Shown here one piece after another: positions 34,376 through 46,250 of a DNA stretch of 64,000 nucleotides. Made by a program: the position numbers and the translations under genes. The notes under the pieces were generated by a model. That model did no database searches and was not told where the DNA came from. It saw only the letters and a program-made list of their open reading frames with translations. Source of the DNA: Spirometra erinaceieuropaei (Eukaryota; Platyhelminthes; Cestoda; Diphyllobothriidea; Diphyllobothriidae). The stretch lies in the NCBI GenBank assembly GCA_902702965.1, contig CACRXP010000233.1:509336-573335 (forward strand), written 5' to 3'. Positions within the stretch are counted from its first letter, which is position 1, and each line of letters opens with the position of its first letter.

Positions 34376-37300
34376 CCTACACGACAGAGCCAAAGTCGAA
34401 GCGTGCTGTGTATTTTAGACAGACAAATCATCGTTCAATAAAATCTGTAGCATTAGCATAATTTTGGGTTCAGGAATCGCAATGGTTTGGATGCAACTAG
34501 GTGTTTCGCACGTGGGCAGCGGATTGCAGGGACATTCGGATAGTTATTCCGCGTAAACTGGTTACGAAGGTCTAGCGGGCCTTGTTTGCCCCGTTGCTAC
34601 AGTTAGTCTGAATCTGCTTGAAGTGTTCTCACACAGCCACCAGATGGTTGCCGTCAAAACCGAGAAGTCGCGCGGTATTCGCTGTCCTCCGACAGGCCGT
34701 CGTTTCAATTTCGTCAGACAAATAACAGAGAGGCGATTTTTTCCCTTTTCTCTCGTGAACCGCATATCTGCAAAGACTGTCTTGAGCTGCTGCAGTAAGT
34801 TTTTCCTGACAAAACAAACATGTTTCTCCCTGTAAATGTGCCAAAAGACCGGCTCATGCAGATTGAAGATAGTCTTTTCCAACTCCTGTAGGAGCAGTTT
34901 TTTTTACCTGAACCAGGGATTTTGAGGCCAGTGGTGTTTTTTGATCCATTTCTAGACCTCTCCGGCAGAGGTGAAGCAATGCTCCTAAAAGAATTTGAAC
35001 AGCCCTATTTATTGTTAACTTTCGAGCGGGCTCTGCGCTTCGTTGAATATTCCATGCCACTTCTTACGTAAAACCTCGTGCGTCAAACCCGGTCGGATAA
35101 ACCAGAGGGACAATAACATGTCGAAATGAGCATAATTTCGTCCCAATAAATCCACCGGCAGCGCAGATCTAAATAGAACTGGGAGGCCTATTTACCTCAG
35201 GTAGTCAAATTGCTCTGATAAACTTCAGTTTGAAGTATGTCTATGTAGCCAAATTATAAATAGGGTCGCTACTTAGAGCAAAAAATGACTGCGATGGAAC
35301 ATTTGGCTTAACGGTCATTGGCAGTCCACAGATGTGAGTCGAACTGATGTCTCCTGATTCCTTTGCACCATTCACGCTCCGCAATCGTGTCTTCGGGCCG
35401 GAATTATCCACGCAGTTTACTCAACCTAGCTACAGTCTATGTGGCCTGTAAGGTCTGCGTGGATCTGTAAAATCCACTGTAACCAATAGGAGCCTTGATC
35501 TTTCCATTGCAGCCTTCTCGGACTACTACAGACTTTGCTTGCTATTTATTGGCGTGCACAACAATAAGTGTCCCATAGCCTATGCATTTCTATGCAGAAC
35601 GCATTAAGTTGGTCTATGCGATACCAGTTTCGGTTCTCACAAACATTAATTTCCTGAGCTGCAGTGCAGTTGTCGGCGTTGGCACCTGCGCTGTTGAAAC
35701 ACGTGTCGCGTCCTAACCCTTCTGTTTCAAGACAGGGGTCAATCGCGCGAGGATCTCGTTAGTAGGATTGTCGTGAATGTGAAGTCAAGCTTTCAAGGAA
35801 GACGCATGTGAAAGAACACGCCAATGTCCCGTTCTCGTTCCACTGAACTAACGTTATCTCTCAGTTTGCCTATCAAAGTCTATTCTTTTGCTGCGTTCAT
35901 CACCTCTTCTGAGCACTCTGGAGGGTTTTAAACGGGTTACAACAGTCTCGAGTCTGTGTTACCCTCTGTTTGATCGTGATCCACTCCATCCTCCTTAATT
36001 CTTAAAGCCTTCGTCAGTTCAGAATCACGGTCTGGTTTTGACGCATGGACGCACAAATAGCTCATGTAAACAGGAGACGACACAGACCAGGCATCCTAAA
36101 ATAGGTCTTCGCTCAGAAGGCTTTTCTTAACCAAAGGCGAAGAGGCTGTATCACCTCGGTGTTAAGAATAATTTCAGCACATAATATCATATGAAAAGGT
36201 GGTACATTTTTTGATTGCAGTACGCACTAGGACTCATAGATACTGACCAAAGTTGTTCGACATTCTTCAAGACCAAAGAGATATTGCTTTGTTGGAATTG
36301 AAAAATTAATCAGCGAAGAACGAAATTCCAGACCATTTCGCACAATGCAGCATGCAGACCGTCATTTGTGCATCCCCTTGACTACCTGCATAAATTGCAC
36401 AGGAAGACAACCCCGAGTTTAGTAATGCGCATTTTTTGTAATTCGTTTTCAACGCCTGTAGAAAGGATGCATAAACGACTTGCTCCCATCACTTCTGGCT
36501 CATGGTACATGAAGGTGAAACCTCGGTCAAGCACTCTTTCCTGGCTAAAAGTCCAGTTAATAAAGATTGTAGTCGTGCTTCATTAGTATCGCTAGCTACT
36601 GAGGTTATCAGAGTTGAGATATTTGCATTTGTTGCATTTGCCAATAAAAATCAAGTAAAAAGCGCCGTTTGTTGATAAACAGGGTCAAAACGCCTACTAT
36701 ATGAGGGCTCCTTTAAATTGAATGGCCATTTTCCCTTCTCAATTCATTCGTGGACACTTTTCGCCTTGATGCAGGACAATTGAACATAAAGTACTCTGAA
36801 TACTAAGTGAGGCCGTCTACTCTATACGTTTGTATATTTTTTTAGGAAACGAATTCTTCGTCCCATTTCTGCACAAGTGCCACTTTAACCCAACTCCTTC
36901 CCAGCCATTCGATACTCGATCGGACGTTCGATAAGGTGGCATCCTGTCACTCATCGTGTATAAATATCTCAGCAACTGGACCCTCGAAAAGTCAGAGTGC
37001 GGCTTTGATGGTGTCGACTCTGCGCGTGGACGCCAGCGGACTGAACTTGACTAGGTTGACTACCTCTCAACACTAGCATCAAGCTCTGATGAACTACAGA
37101 ACATAAGTCAGGGGCGAACGAAATCGTTAAACCGTTCGGTTTAGCCATTACCGTTGCCATATTGGTCTCCATTGTGGCGTCCAGAAAATGTCTAGCACGC
37201 TCCCTAAAATGTGAAAGAAAGGGGACTAGTTGGCATGTAAAATGGCGACGACACCGGATTATTCGTCTGACTGATGCACTTCGAAGACCCAAGATTGCGA

Positions 37301-37642
37301 AGAGGCAGAGTATGAAGGATCTCCTTTCATAACGAAAACCCCAAACCAAAGTCGAACTTATTACCCGATTTACGTTTTAAAAACACATGGAAAGAAGTGA
37401 GACGTTTCAGAAGATAACGTGTTTCGTGCAGCCATTAGGCGCGTAGTAAGAGTTCAAGTAACGAAGCTTAATATGCAATTTAGACTGCAATTTTGACCTC
37501 AGACAGAGCTACAGATTAGCTTTAAAAAGCACCCATCAGGAAATGTCTCTTGGTCTTTATTGCCAAAGGTCAGAGTTAGGCCAAGGCAACATCGACTTCT
37601 GCACGACGCGGTAGGACAAGAAAATAGGCACCCCCTGCTGTA
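34376..37642. other. Unassigned stretch
   Basis: No gene or repeat recognised over 3.3 kb. Two overlapping minus-strand frames (34562-34882, 106 codons; 34629-34844, 71 codons, with a CLFC pair) and the frame at 36969-37349 (minus, 126 codons) are the longest. I could not tie any of them to a family. Confidence 0.4.
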
Positions 37643-37745
37643 GGTGGCCTTGCGTCAAATTCCAGAGGGTAAGGTTTAAGCTTAAGGTTAGTGTTGGGGT
37701 CGAGGTCAGGACACGGAAGTATGTGCCCTCCCGGAATTCAGCGAG
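37643..37745 (+). repeat. Dispersed repeat with degenerate telomere-like core (copy 1)
   Basis: A core of imperfect TTAGGG-like units (GGTAAGGTTTAAGCTTAAGG, then TTAGTGTTGGGG) is flanked by GGCCTTGCGTCAAATTCCAG on the left and ACACGGAAGT plus GGAATTCAGCG on the right. The same flanks surround a similar core on the minus strand at 60649-60762. The unit is therefore an interspersed repeat and not a chromosome-end scar. Confidence 0.6.
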
Positions 37746-38054
37746 AAAAGTCCGTCATAAAGAGGTTCCTATTTTTGCGTTATACCTCGATGAGTTCGGA
37801 TAAGTGAAGATTAAATTATGCATAAGCATAGCAATGCTCCTTTGATATCTCGAACTGTAGTATGTAGGCAACCAACAAAGAGAGATTTCATACTCGGACC
37901 CGACTACTTAAGGGACTTTGACAAGATGATTTCATATTTAGAGGCGTCATTACGGGAGATACCGTGCCTATCCTTTTAAGTGAGTTTTCATCATGTCTAA
38001 GAACATGATGAGGAAAAAGCGAAACATTGTGTATGGGGAGAAAGTTATGAATTA
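37746..38054. other. Unassigned spacer
   Basis: Nothing recognised apart from a small hairpin, CATCATGT with ACATGATG, at about 37990-38010. Confidence 0.35.
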
Positions 38055-38994
38055 TGAATAATTAATTAAGTAGGGTTGTAAAACTACTCTACTGGCAGCG
38101 TAATTCCGTAATAATCCAGTTACGTCAGGACTTTGAATTTCGAGCGAACTTCTTTCCAGCTGCATGCAAAAAACTATACTCTGTAACAAATGACTACTTG
38201 AGTAGCATGCATTTTTCTCATTGATTATCGATGCCCTTAAAAATCCAATTATATTTCATGGAAAACATGCATAAAAATATTCATTCTTTTAATCATTTAG
38301 TAGAAAGTTACGTCTTATTCCAATTTTATACTTAAAGAGAGGATATAATTTGGTTTTCAAACACCTTTACAATTCCCGAATAATGTTGATCCCGACCCGC
38401 CATTACACTTGAGTTCGGGGTTTCCAAACCACAAGCCGTATATTTTCCGATTGCGGAAAAGCATGCATTTCTCTACGGTATTAAGAGGTGACCACATGGA
38501 ATTCATAAATTTTAGCAGTGGATTTTGTCCATATTGTTATCTTAACAAGACACATTGGCAAATGCAGAGAAATGACGTTTTATGAACGGCAATCTCATGG
38601 TATTAACAAATCCCACAATTAGAAACTTTTTAAAACCGAATTATACCCATCTTTCGAGTATAAATTTGAAAGCAGACGTAATTTTCTACTAAATGATTGA
38701 GAGAATGAATATTTTTATGCATGTTTTCCATTAAATATAATGAAATTTTCAAGGACATCGAAAAGCAATGAGAAAAATGCGTGCTAATTCAGTGGTCATT
38801 TCTTACTGAGTATAATGCTTGCATGCAGCTGGAAAGCAGTGCTTTCGAAAGCCGGCATCTTGAGGTAACTAAATTATTATAGGATTACGCTGCCAGGTGA
38901 TTAGTTTTACAACCCCACTTAACTAGTCTTCCGGAAACGAAAATGCATTTCGGAATTTCGAGGGACACTTCATGAGTTCGACTATCTACTGTAG
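38055..38994. mobile_element. Long foldback element, diverged arms
   Basis: The left arm starts at about 38055 (TTAAGTAGGGTTGTAAAACTAC, its outermost bases missing). The right arm ends CTATCTACTGTA at 38994, with TA at the edge. The arms are about 350 bases and clearly but imperfectly complementary (for example GTTACGTCTTATTCC against GAAAGCAGACGTAATTTTC). The loop carries AATTTTAGCAGTGGATTTTG. The right end abuts a GC-rich repeat exactly at a TA. Confidence 0.75.
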
Positions 38995-39110
38995 ATGCAG
39001 CGTAAGACTACTGTAACTATAAACTGATTGACGCGCAAGCCGCCGTCCCTGCTTCCATTCTGCTGTGGCGCACACGGTGGACATCGCCGGTCACCGCGGT
39101 CAAAGTTTCG
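38995..39110 (+). repeat. GC-rich dispersed repeat, right part (copy 6)
   Basis: Begins GATGCAGCGTAAGACTACTG and runs through CTATAAACTGATTGACGCGC to GCACACGGTGGACATCGCC. This is the family sequence downstream of its GTGCAGTA string. The upstream half is replaced by the foldback element. Confidence 0.6.
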
Positions 39111-42100
39111 ATGGACAGGGGGCTTGACAGGTAAACCAGAGAAATCACATGTCCCAAAATGATACAACTGGCCAGGAAATTAAACTGCAATATTCTTAAA
39201 GATTATCTTAATAGAATTTGGGAAATGAAATGTTACGGTGGCGGTGTGAGAACGGTTGTTTTTACGAGGGTAATCAAAGTCATTACAGAACAAACCGGCC
39301 ATAGACTGAAAACAGTATTGTCCAATTTACTCTTTTTCTTCGCCACGAATTTTTCATTCGGTGGTATGAGACTCTGTCCACACTTTATTCCTGTAACCTA
39401 TTCAGTCAAAAAATCACTCACGTTCTCATTGAACAACTTTTAACGACACAGGTAAAACATCTTAGGGAAGTAGGTAAGCTTTTCACTGAAGGAAGGTTTG
39501 TTATACATCAAACAGACAATTAACAGCAACACCGCATAGCGCATGCGTCTGGAGAAATTTGGACTAGCGGTTAATTAAAGGAATATTTTTAGCTTTATTT
39601 TGTCATTTTTTTGATGGACACGCACTTTTTAATTCAGCAGTTGAATTATTTCACTCGACTTCTGAATTTTTGCACTTTCTCCTAAAACAATTTTCGGGGT
39701 AAGTGAATGCCTTTTAAAGCACTCCCTCACGCCTTTATCTTAGCTAGAATCATTCACACACGTTGGTCAAGGTATTCCGGACGGCTGCTGGATTTGTGGG
39801 GATTTTTTGCGAATTGTGGCATGCTTCATGCCCATTGGCAGCTAGCATGCATGCAATTCGTCCAGTCGCTACCTTTGCAGTTGCGATCTGGCTGCAGTTA
39901 GGATGGCTTTCCTTCTAAGGTTTGTGTTTATAGGATAGATTCTATCCTGTTGAAGGCGCCCATTTTGCAAGCCTTGTGAGTGCCCTTAGCAGGGCCTACA
40001 ACGCAAAAGGGAGGGGACAGCGACATTGGAACCAGCAACTTTGACAGATTTTGAGCCCGGGGCAGTTCGCAGGGTGCTGGCTTTGCTGGCAAGACTGATT
40101 TTAAAATTGCGTGATTGACAGTTTTGTGTGACCGCCTTCTGAGGCAATTCGTTCACGACGTGTATTTGTGAAGAAACAGTCTAACTTATAGAGCTGATGT
40201 AAAAAAAATACACAAAAATCGAAAGTCGGTTAATAAAGTGACGTTTTCTTTTAAACTATGAAGTCTAACTCGACTCTTACAAAGGGGTTTGTGCCCATAG
40301 GATCAACCATTCCATTACGCTTTGACTGCTTATTGACTTTGTACTTTTTTGTTCAACAATGTGACTGCCAACTCTCCAGCAACGATGCTAAAAGCAAGAT
40401 GAGCGTATGCCAATTCACTATCAGCCACCATTTAAAATTCTTCATCTTCAATCATCACGTACAAGCAGAGGAGTTGTTCACGTTGTTTTGCCGCTCGCTC
40501 CCACTGGGCTACTTAATGACGTGATTAATAGAAATCCCGACCCACCTAAGGCCGCTACAAGAGGTGCTCCCTTTGTTTACATTCATTATTTATTGCACAA
40601 CCTTCTTTTCCTTGAACAATTGATACAAACTGGGTTTTCATCAGGGAGGCGTCGACGATTAGGGCTTCGCAGGAATTTTTTCCAAAATTAAACTAAAGAT
40701 TTCCCGCGATACCTTTGTGATGTGTTTACTTTGTTATAAAAGTACGAGCCCAAGGAAGAAGAAGTAAATATTTAAGCTGGAAACATTTTATCCGGTAATA
40801 ATTGAGCGGTCCAAACGGCAGACAGAGTATGTACATTAAGTCAGCTAGCACAGTGATAAATAAAAATGTGATGTCTTAGTCACGACAGTTAGCATTATAT
40901 CTATCAAACGTCCAAAAAGCAACAACACGGACGATAACAACAAGCGTGCTACTAATCTGTTAACAAAAAAGATAAACCATGCACAAGCTTCATTCTAATT
41001 TACGGCCTACTGCATGTAATATGGCTCCATTATTCTTCGTCGGCTACTAAAATGGGATTTATTTGTCTTCGCGAGAAGTTTGTTCATTTTTCTATTAAAT
41101 AAATATTGCTAGAAGAGGACACTTTTGCCTTTTTGGCACAAGCATCCCCTATTGGAACAAATAACACATACTCCGGAGATTACTCTTAGGAAGTGGGTAA
41201 ATTCGGGAATATTTTATTTGCACAGAGGTCCGAGAAGAAAGAAAAAGGAGAGTCTTCACTAGTGAGCAGGTCGTTGGCGTCACCGAGTAACATCGTAGTT
41301 GTGGTGACCACCTGAGCTTTCTCCTGCCTTCGGTCAGATACGAGGATATAGCAGACGGTGGACTGACATTCGAGAAATCCTGCAGCGAAATAAGCATGTA
41401 CTCAGGCCCAGTGGATATGCAGTCGAGGAGCATGCAGTGGTAATTGCTTCCAGCATGATCGGGCATTGTTTTACCTAATCTGTTACTGGCAAAAAGAGCA
41501 GAAATGGCGTCATTATCATGTGACGAATTCTACCCACATCTGGACGGCACAACCTGAGCTGGTGGATAAAGGCATCAAACGTTACAATCCAAAAATACTG
41601 GAAAAAATTCTTAACTAAGCCCCATCTTGCAGTTGTCGTCTGGTACCTAATTAGCTGACGACTGGGCTGCCAGGCAGGCCTTGTCTTTTCAGAAGACGCT
41701 ACCTCCCAGAGCTGCATGGTGTTGAAGTCTGTCATAATCGTTTGGGGGGACCCGGTCGAGTGGACGCGTTGGTTGCTCGCGCGTGAACTTGAGTATGGTG
41801 AAGCAGACTTTCATTGCATCTACTTTCACCTTTTTTATGCCCACCTTATTTCGAGAGCAAGGTCAGGCCAAGACAACTGCAGATGAGTTTGAATGCAGGG
41901 CGTAACCTGTAATGAAGTCACCGGTTAACGCGTGCCACAAATGGATTCGGATCTCACATACGTGAAATTGGCCAGAAGGACTGCATCGCGACAACGTCGT
42001 CGTGGTTTGACACTCGTTCAGAATGAGCAAGAAGCTAGTCTCCCAGAGTGAACACCCCAAGCTAGGGCTCTTGGAAATAACTAATTAACTGAGCGTTGCC

Positions 42101-42289
42101 AGTAGGTCGGGGTGAATTGTTTTGTACAGGAAGAGATGGCTGGACCCATTTGTTTGGAGCTGAACCAAAAATCCATTAGTATGTGCACAAATATCAGTCG
42201 TCTAGCAGTTTTTAGACAGTCAGTCTTCATGTTGAGTGGAGCTAGGAGAAGGTGAGAAGCATCGAAGTAAGATGTCCAAAAATAAGTTA
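39111..42289. other. Unassigned stretch
   Basis: No gene recognised over 3.2 kb. The longest frames are 39159-39443 (plus, 94 codons), 40258-40524 and 40407-40691 (plus, overlapping, 88 and 94), and minus frames 41149-41466 (105), 41475-41735 (86) and 41863-42060 (65). The three minus frames follow one another and could be a decayed element, but I find no motif to name one. Confidence 0.4.
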
Positions 42290-42625
42290 TACAGACTGAT
42301 GCTGAGGTTGCACGATATACCATATTTTACAGTACAGGTATTAGATAAAGCCCAAACACGTGTTTCGCCGACATTCTGCCGTTGCACAACTTTCTATTCA
42401 TCAGTGGGTTCCCCAGCGTGCCTTTTGTGTTTCCCGTCAGATACTCCAGTGCTGGAATTACAGGCTTTTAATTTCCTCAGAAATTAATTGTTCACTCGGA
42501 GTAATATAATTTATTGGAGACTTATTGGTCCAGACTTAAATGCGATATGAATATTTCGACCCAAATATTCATATTCAATTTCAACTAGAGCCCACAACAC
42601 ACAAATAGGATGATTTACTCCAAGT
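42290..42625 (-). mobile_element. Hammerhead-bearing short element (copy d)
   Basis: On the minus strand it starts AACTTGGAGTAAATCATCC (about 42625), contains the internal palindrome TATGAATATTTGGGTCG with AAATATTCATA, then TTAATTTCTGAGGAAATTAA, the ribozyme (42408-42351), and the tail TATGGTATATCGTGCAAC near 42305. It is about 330 bases and gives the clearest end-to-end view of the family. The 83-codon plus frame at 42236-42487 is not a gene. Confidence 0.7.
42351..42408 (-). ncRNA. Hammerhead ribozyme motif, class 2 (copy d)
   Basis: Minus strand: stem I CCCA with TGGG is intact, cores CTGATGA and GAAA are intact, and stem III is ACACGTGT. The cleavage triplet is GTT in place of GTC. The 5' side of stem II has decayed (ATAG where GCCG is expected, facing CGGC), so folding is probably impaired. 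Confidence 0.65.
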
Positions 42626-43156
42626 TAGAGATAAATTTCGGAGGAAATTAAGAATCTGAAAATTGATGTTTTATTTACCCTACTTACTTCAACAAAAGGA
42701 CATAGCCATTTTTCCAAATAAATGTGGAATAGTTTTTATCACACTCAACGAAAGATAGTTTCAACTTTTCATTCAATGGTTGTGCAGGTTGCATTTCTAG
42801 CTAAACAAGTAACTGGTAATTAAGGCTCATCATGCCTAGTTTTGAAGTGCACTACAACTTGTCCTCCTACGTACTCACCTTATGCGCTGAAAACGACCGA
42901 ATTACTTCTTTCTCACATTATTCATTTTCAGTAACACGCATCGCAATCTTGTTTGGTAGCTGCGCGGATAATATCCTGGGGCAGGGTCGTGTGAACAACA
43001 TATGTCGATGTTAACCTCGCAAGCGCTGCAAATGCCACTTTCACAAAAGTACACGAATGGTCAACTTCTCGTTGTCGTTTTATGTGGTCTTATTTCGAAT
43101 GTAAGTTACCGAGTGTTTTTGTCGACTCAATTTAAGTTGCGTGTCTTTGTAGGACA
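42626..43156. other. Unassigned spacer before mariner remnant
   Basis: No feature recognised; it may include the 5' non-coding end of the mariner, but I could not identify its terminal repeat. Confidence 0.35.
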
Positions 43157-44170
43157 ATGAAGTCCTTGTTTTTTTTCGATTTTGATATAATATTTTTCTT
43201 TTTGATTGGGAAAAAATTCGTAGGCATTCATGTCTATAACTGTATGTTGCATGAATGTGTCATGGGGAACAGGGCAGTAACAGCCAGCAAAACAATTTGT
43301 CGTGTTTGCGAGGATGTTTTAGATGTCTGCAAGTGCCATCGCTGGTTCGCGAAACGCCGATTGGACAACCTCGACCTCTCTGATACCCGTCGTTCGCGAA
43401 GACCAGTGGTGCTGGATAATTACCTTTGGTGCGCAACCGTTGAGGCAGATTCTTGTCAGACCATCTCAGAATTATCGGGAAAACTAAAGTTGTTTTGATC
43501 TATTGTTCAGAAGCACATTTAGGAGATTGGGAAGATTAATACACTCGGAGTTTGGGTCCCACGCCAAAGTTCGATAGAAAACAGGGCCCAGTGTTCGACA
43601 AGCTGTATGTTATCGCTAAGCAGACAGAGTAGGAAATAGTTATTCACTTACCTGTCACTTGAACTTGAAAATGGATTCTTTGTGTTAGCGAAAAAGTAAG
43701 CACCAATGGCTTTCCACAGGTCAAGCACCAGTTCTTACGACAAAATCAGACCCGTATCTTAAGAAAGTCTCGTGATGAGCGAGGTGGGGTTGGCATATTT
43801 GATTTTGAGCTACTGGGGCAAGGTCAGACCATAACAGCAGACTTTGTTGTTGATAAATAAAAAGTTTAAACCAAGCTCTTGCGGTTAAACATCCAGCATT
43901 AATACACAGGAAAGATGCCATTAATCTGCATGAAAACGCGTTATCGCATTCGACCTGACAGACCAGAGAGGAGGTCCCGAACGTAGGAAGGAAGTTGTTT
44001 CCTCCGGCCTATTCACCTGATTTTACGTCAAATTCTTATTATTATTTGGTCAGATCCCTGAAACATTTCCTGGCCGGAAAAAACGTTTGGGAATTTCGAC
44101 GATGTCAAACACCGGGTTTTTGAAGTTTTTGCAGAAAAAAAAATTTCCTTTTTTAAGGAAAAAATTTAAA
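43157..44170 (+). pseudogene. mariner-family transposase pseudogene
   Basis: The first 113 codons (43157-43498) give the DNA-binding half: CHRWFAKRRLDNLDLSD followed by RRSRRPVVLDN, then VEADSCQTISELSGKLK, all typical of mariner helix-turn-helix domains. The same frame continues past stops with VQKH, EIGKINTLGVWVP and, at 43784, GGVGIFDFELLGQGQTITAD. A +1 frame holds KSKHQWLSTGQAPV (43692), INLHENALSH (43920) and YSPDF (44010), followed by SLKHFLAGKNVW. The second catalytic Asp (family HDN) reads HEN here. Multiple stops and at least two frame changes show it is dead. It is nearly full length for a mariner of about 340 residues. Confidence 0.85.
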
Positions 44171-44422
44171 ATTTGATTTTAAGATGGGCAAAAATGGTTG
44201 AGAACTATGGCGATAACATAAATAGTTAAAGCAAAAATTTTAATGCAAACACTTCTATTGTCATTTTCAAACAATGAAATTTCTGTTTGGTATCCATGGT
44301 ATACATATCAAGTCCAATTCGCACAAGTTCAACCGTGTTATTCTCTGCAATCTCTACAGAGTAAGTACGCAAGGCGTTACCAAAAAATCGGACTTGACTT
44401 TCCATGCTTGTGTTAGAAACCA

Positions 44423-45119
44423 TATAGTATGTGGGCTAAATCGTGAAATCTCAACAGAAATTCCGAATTGAGTTTCCGTTTCGAAAAGATTAGTTAAGTG
44501 GGGTTGTAAAATACCGTGAAATGGCCGTTCGTAAAACGTCATGCATTTGCATCCACTAATGTGGCTTGTAAAGTTAACAAAATGGATCAAATCCACTGCT
44601 TAATTCTATGAACCCTATATTGTTCCCCATCTATTCCTTTAGAGAAATGTGTGGTTTTTCATACGCGGAAAATATATGACTTGTAGGTTGGAAGTCCTGA
44701 ATCCAAGTGTAACGGTAGAACGGGTTCAAAATTTTTCGGAAATTGGAAAAGTTGTTAAAAACTGAATTATTCCCTTCCTTCGAGTATAAGATTGGAAGAA
44801 GACGTAATTTTCTGCCGAATGAGCAAAACAATGAATATTTTGATGCATGTTTTCCATGAAATATAATTGGACTTTTAGGGGCATCGAAAATGAATGAGAA
44901 AAATGCATGCTTCTTAAGCAGTCATTTTTTACAGAGTGTAGTTTTTGCATGCAGTCGGAAGGAAGTTCATTTGAAAGCCGTCATTCTGAGGTAACTGAAA
45001 TATTACAGAATGCTGTTGCAGGCTAACTAGTCTTACAACCCTACTTAATTAATCTTTTCGAAACGAAAACGCATTTCAGAATTTCGGTTGACATTTCGTG
45101 AGTTAGCCCACCTACTGTA
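44423..45119. mobile_element. Foldback element, left arm mostly deleted
   Basis: The left end TATAGTATGTGGGCTAA (44423) is a mutated form of TACAGTAGGTGGGCTAA. The right end AGCCCACCTACTGTA finishes at 45119. About 95 bases in, the left arm jumps straight to the loop string ACCGTGAAATGGCCGTTC, which is shared with 8661-8680, so most of the left arm is lost while the right arm is complete. Confidence 0.75.
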
Positions 45120-45894
45120 GGTGATCACGTGTCTTTTGGCTTACACTCAAATAGCTGGGGTGGCTACAGCGGCGTGAACAGCAGGGGGCGGCAGCATACA
45201 TGCATAGAAGATAGCCATTTTTTACAGTAAACACCACTGACTGCCAGTTGCACTTCTCGCCATCATTGTTTACACATGTTTGGGATAATGGCCGTGACAC
45301 CTGCCCATGAGTAAGGTTCAGTTATTATCATACCGGCGGTGAATCCACTGCGCAAATGCCATGGTCTGCTTATTTAAGCTGAGAAAGAAATTCTCAATCA
45401 GAGTTGCAAAGCTTTTCACGGAATACCTAATCGTTAGGATGAAATGCTATGTCTGCATTGCTGGGTTTTTGGTCATAGAAAAAAGGATGGAATTACCAGC
45501 TAACTTGCATAGACGCTGCAATCGAAGGAACTGACTACCACCTAGCTTCTACTTTAATTACTCGGACACTATTGTCTTAAAGAGAGTATCTCAAATGCAT
45601 ATGTTTCCCTCCTTTCTGCTAAAATACATGGAACAGTTAGAAATCTAGATACGTCTCCTCCTCCTCCTCCTCCTCAGTCTGTCATTAGAATGCAGCTCAT
45701 GAGACGGAGATAGGAATAAGCAACTATAAAGTGGTCGGACGTTTTACGCAGAACAGCGGACGGAGAATGGTTGCCTTATTCGGCAAATCAGCGTATTCCT
45801 CAATATAAGAAATCGGATGTGTTTGAATATTTCGCGACGTGCTAAGAGTCGTGACTTGGAAGGCCGCTAGCTGACGAAGCAACTCGATTCTTCA
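45120..45894. other. Unassigned stretch with a CTC microsatellite
   Basis: No gene recognised. A (CTC)n tract of about 22 bases lies at 45654-45675. Confidence 0.4.
45654..45675. repeat. Microsatellite (CTC)n
   Basis: Seven uninterrupted CTC/TCC units. Confidence 0.95.
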
Positions 45895-46250
45895 CAGGAC
45901 TGAGAGGCAGACTGCAGGGACTCCTCCGTAATGTGGCCTACATGAAGACCCCACTGATGTGAGGTCCCAAATTCCCTCATGGAAGCCCGTAGCATGCCTT
46001 GGGAGCCAGGTCGCCCGTAGAACGCGCAGACTGGCCGTTTAGCTCTATAAGCCACTGCGGTCACACCCAGCTCCAATCGTTTTGACACCGTATTCCTTTC
46101 GGAGCGCAGTGAATGGGAGGAGAGAGGGAGTGCAGTAGATGCAGTGAAGGTCTGTTCCACTGTAAACTAATTTACGCGCCAGTCACTGGCGCGGTGTTCA
46201 CTCCGTGCGGTACTTCTGGATGTCGTAAGCAACGACGGTCGAACTGCTAT
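45895..46250 (+). repeat. GC-rich dispersed repeat (copy 7)
   Basis: Carries in order GACTGAGAGGCAGACTGCAG, CCTCCGTAATGTGGCC, TTTTGACACCGTATTCC, GGGAGGAGAGAGGGAGTGCA with GTAGATGCAG, and ACTGTAAACTAATTTACGCG. These are the same blocks as at 14030-14270 and 15080-15330. The 97-codon minus frame and 73-codon plus frame are compositional. Confidence 0.65.

Noticed and set aside
41149..42060. LINE or other retroelement on the minus strand
   Set aside because: Three consecutive minus frames are suggestive, but no RT, endonuclease or integrase motif could be read.
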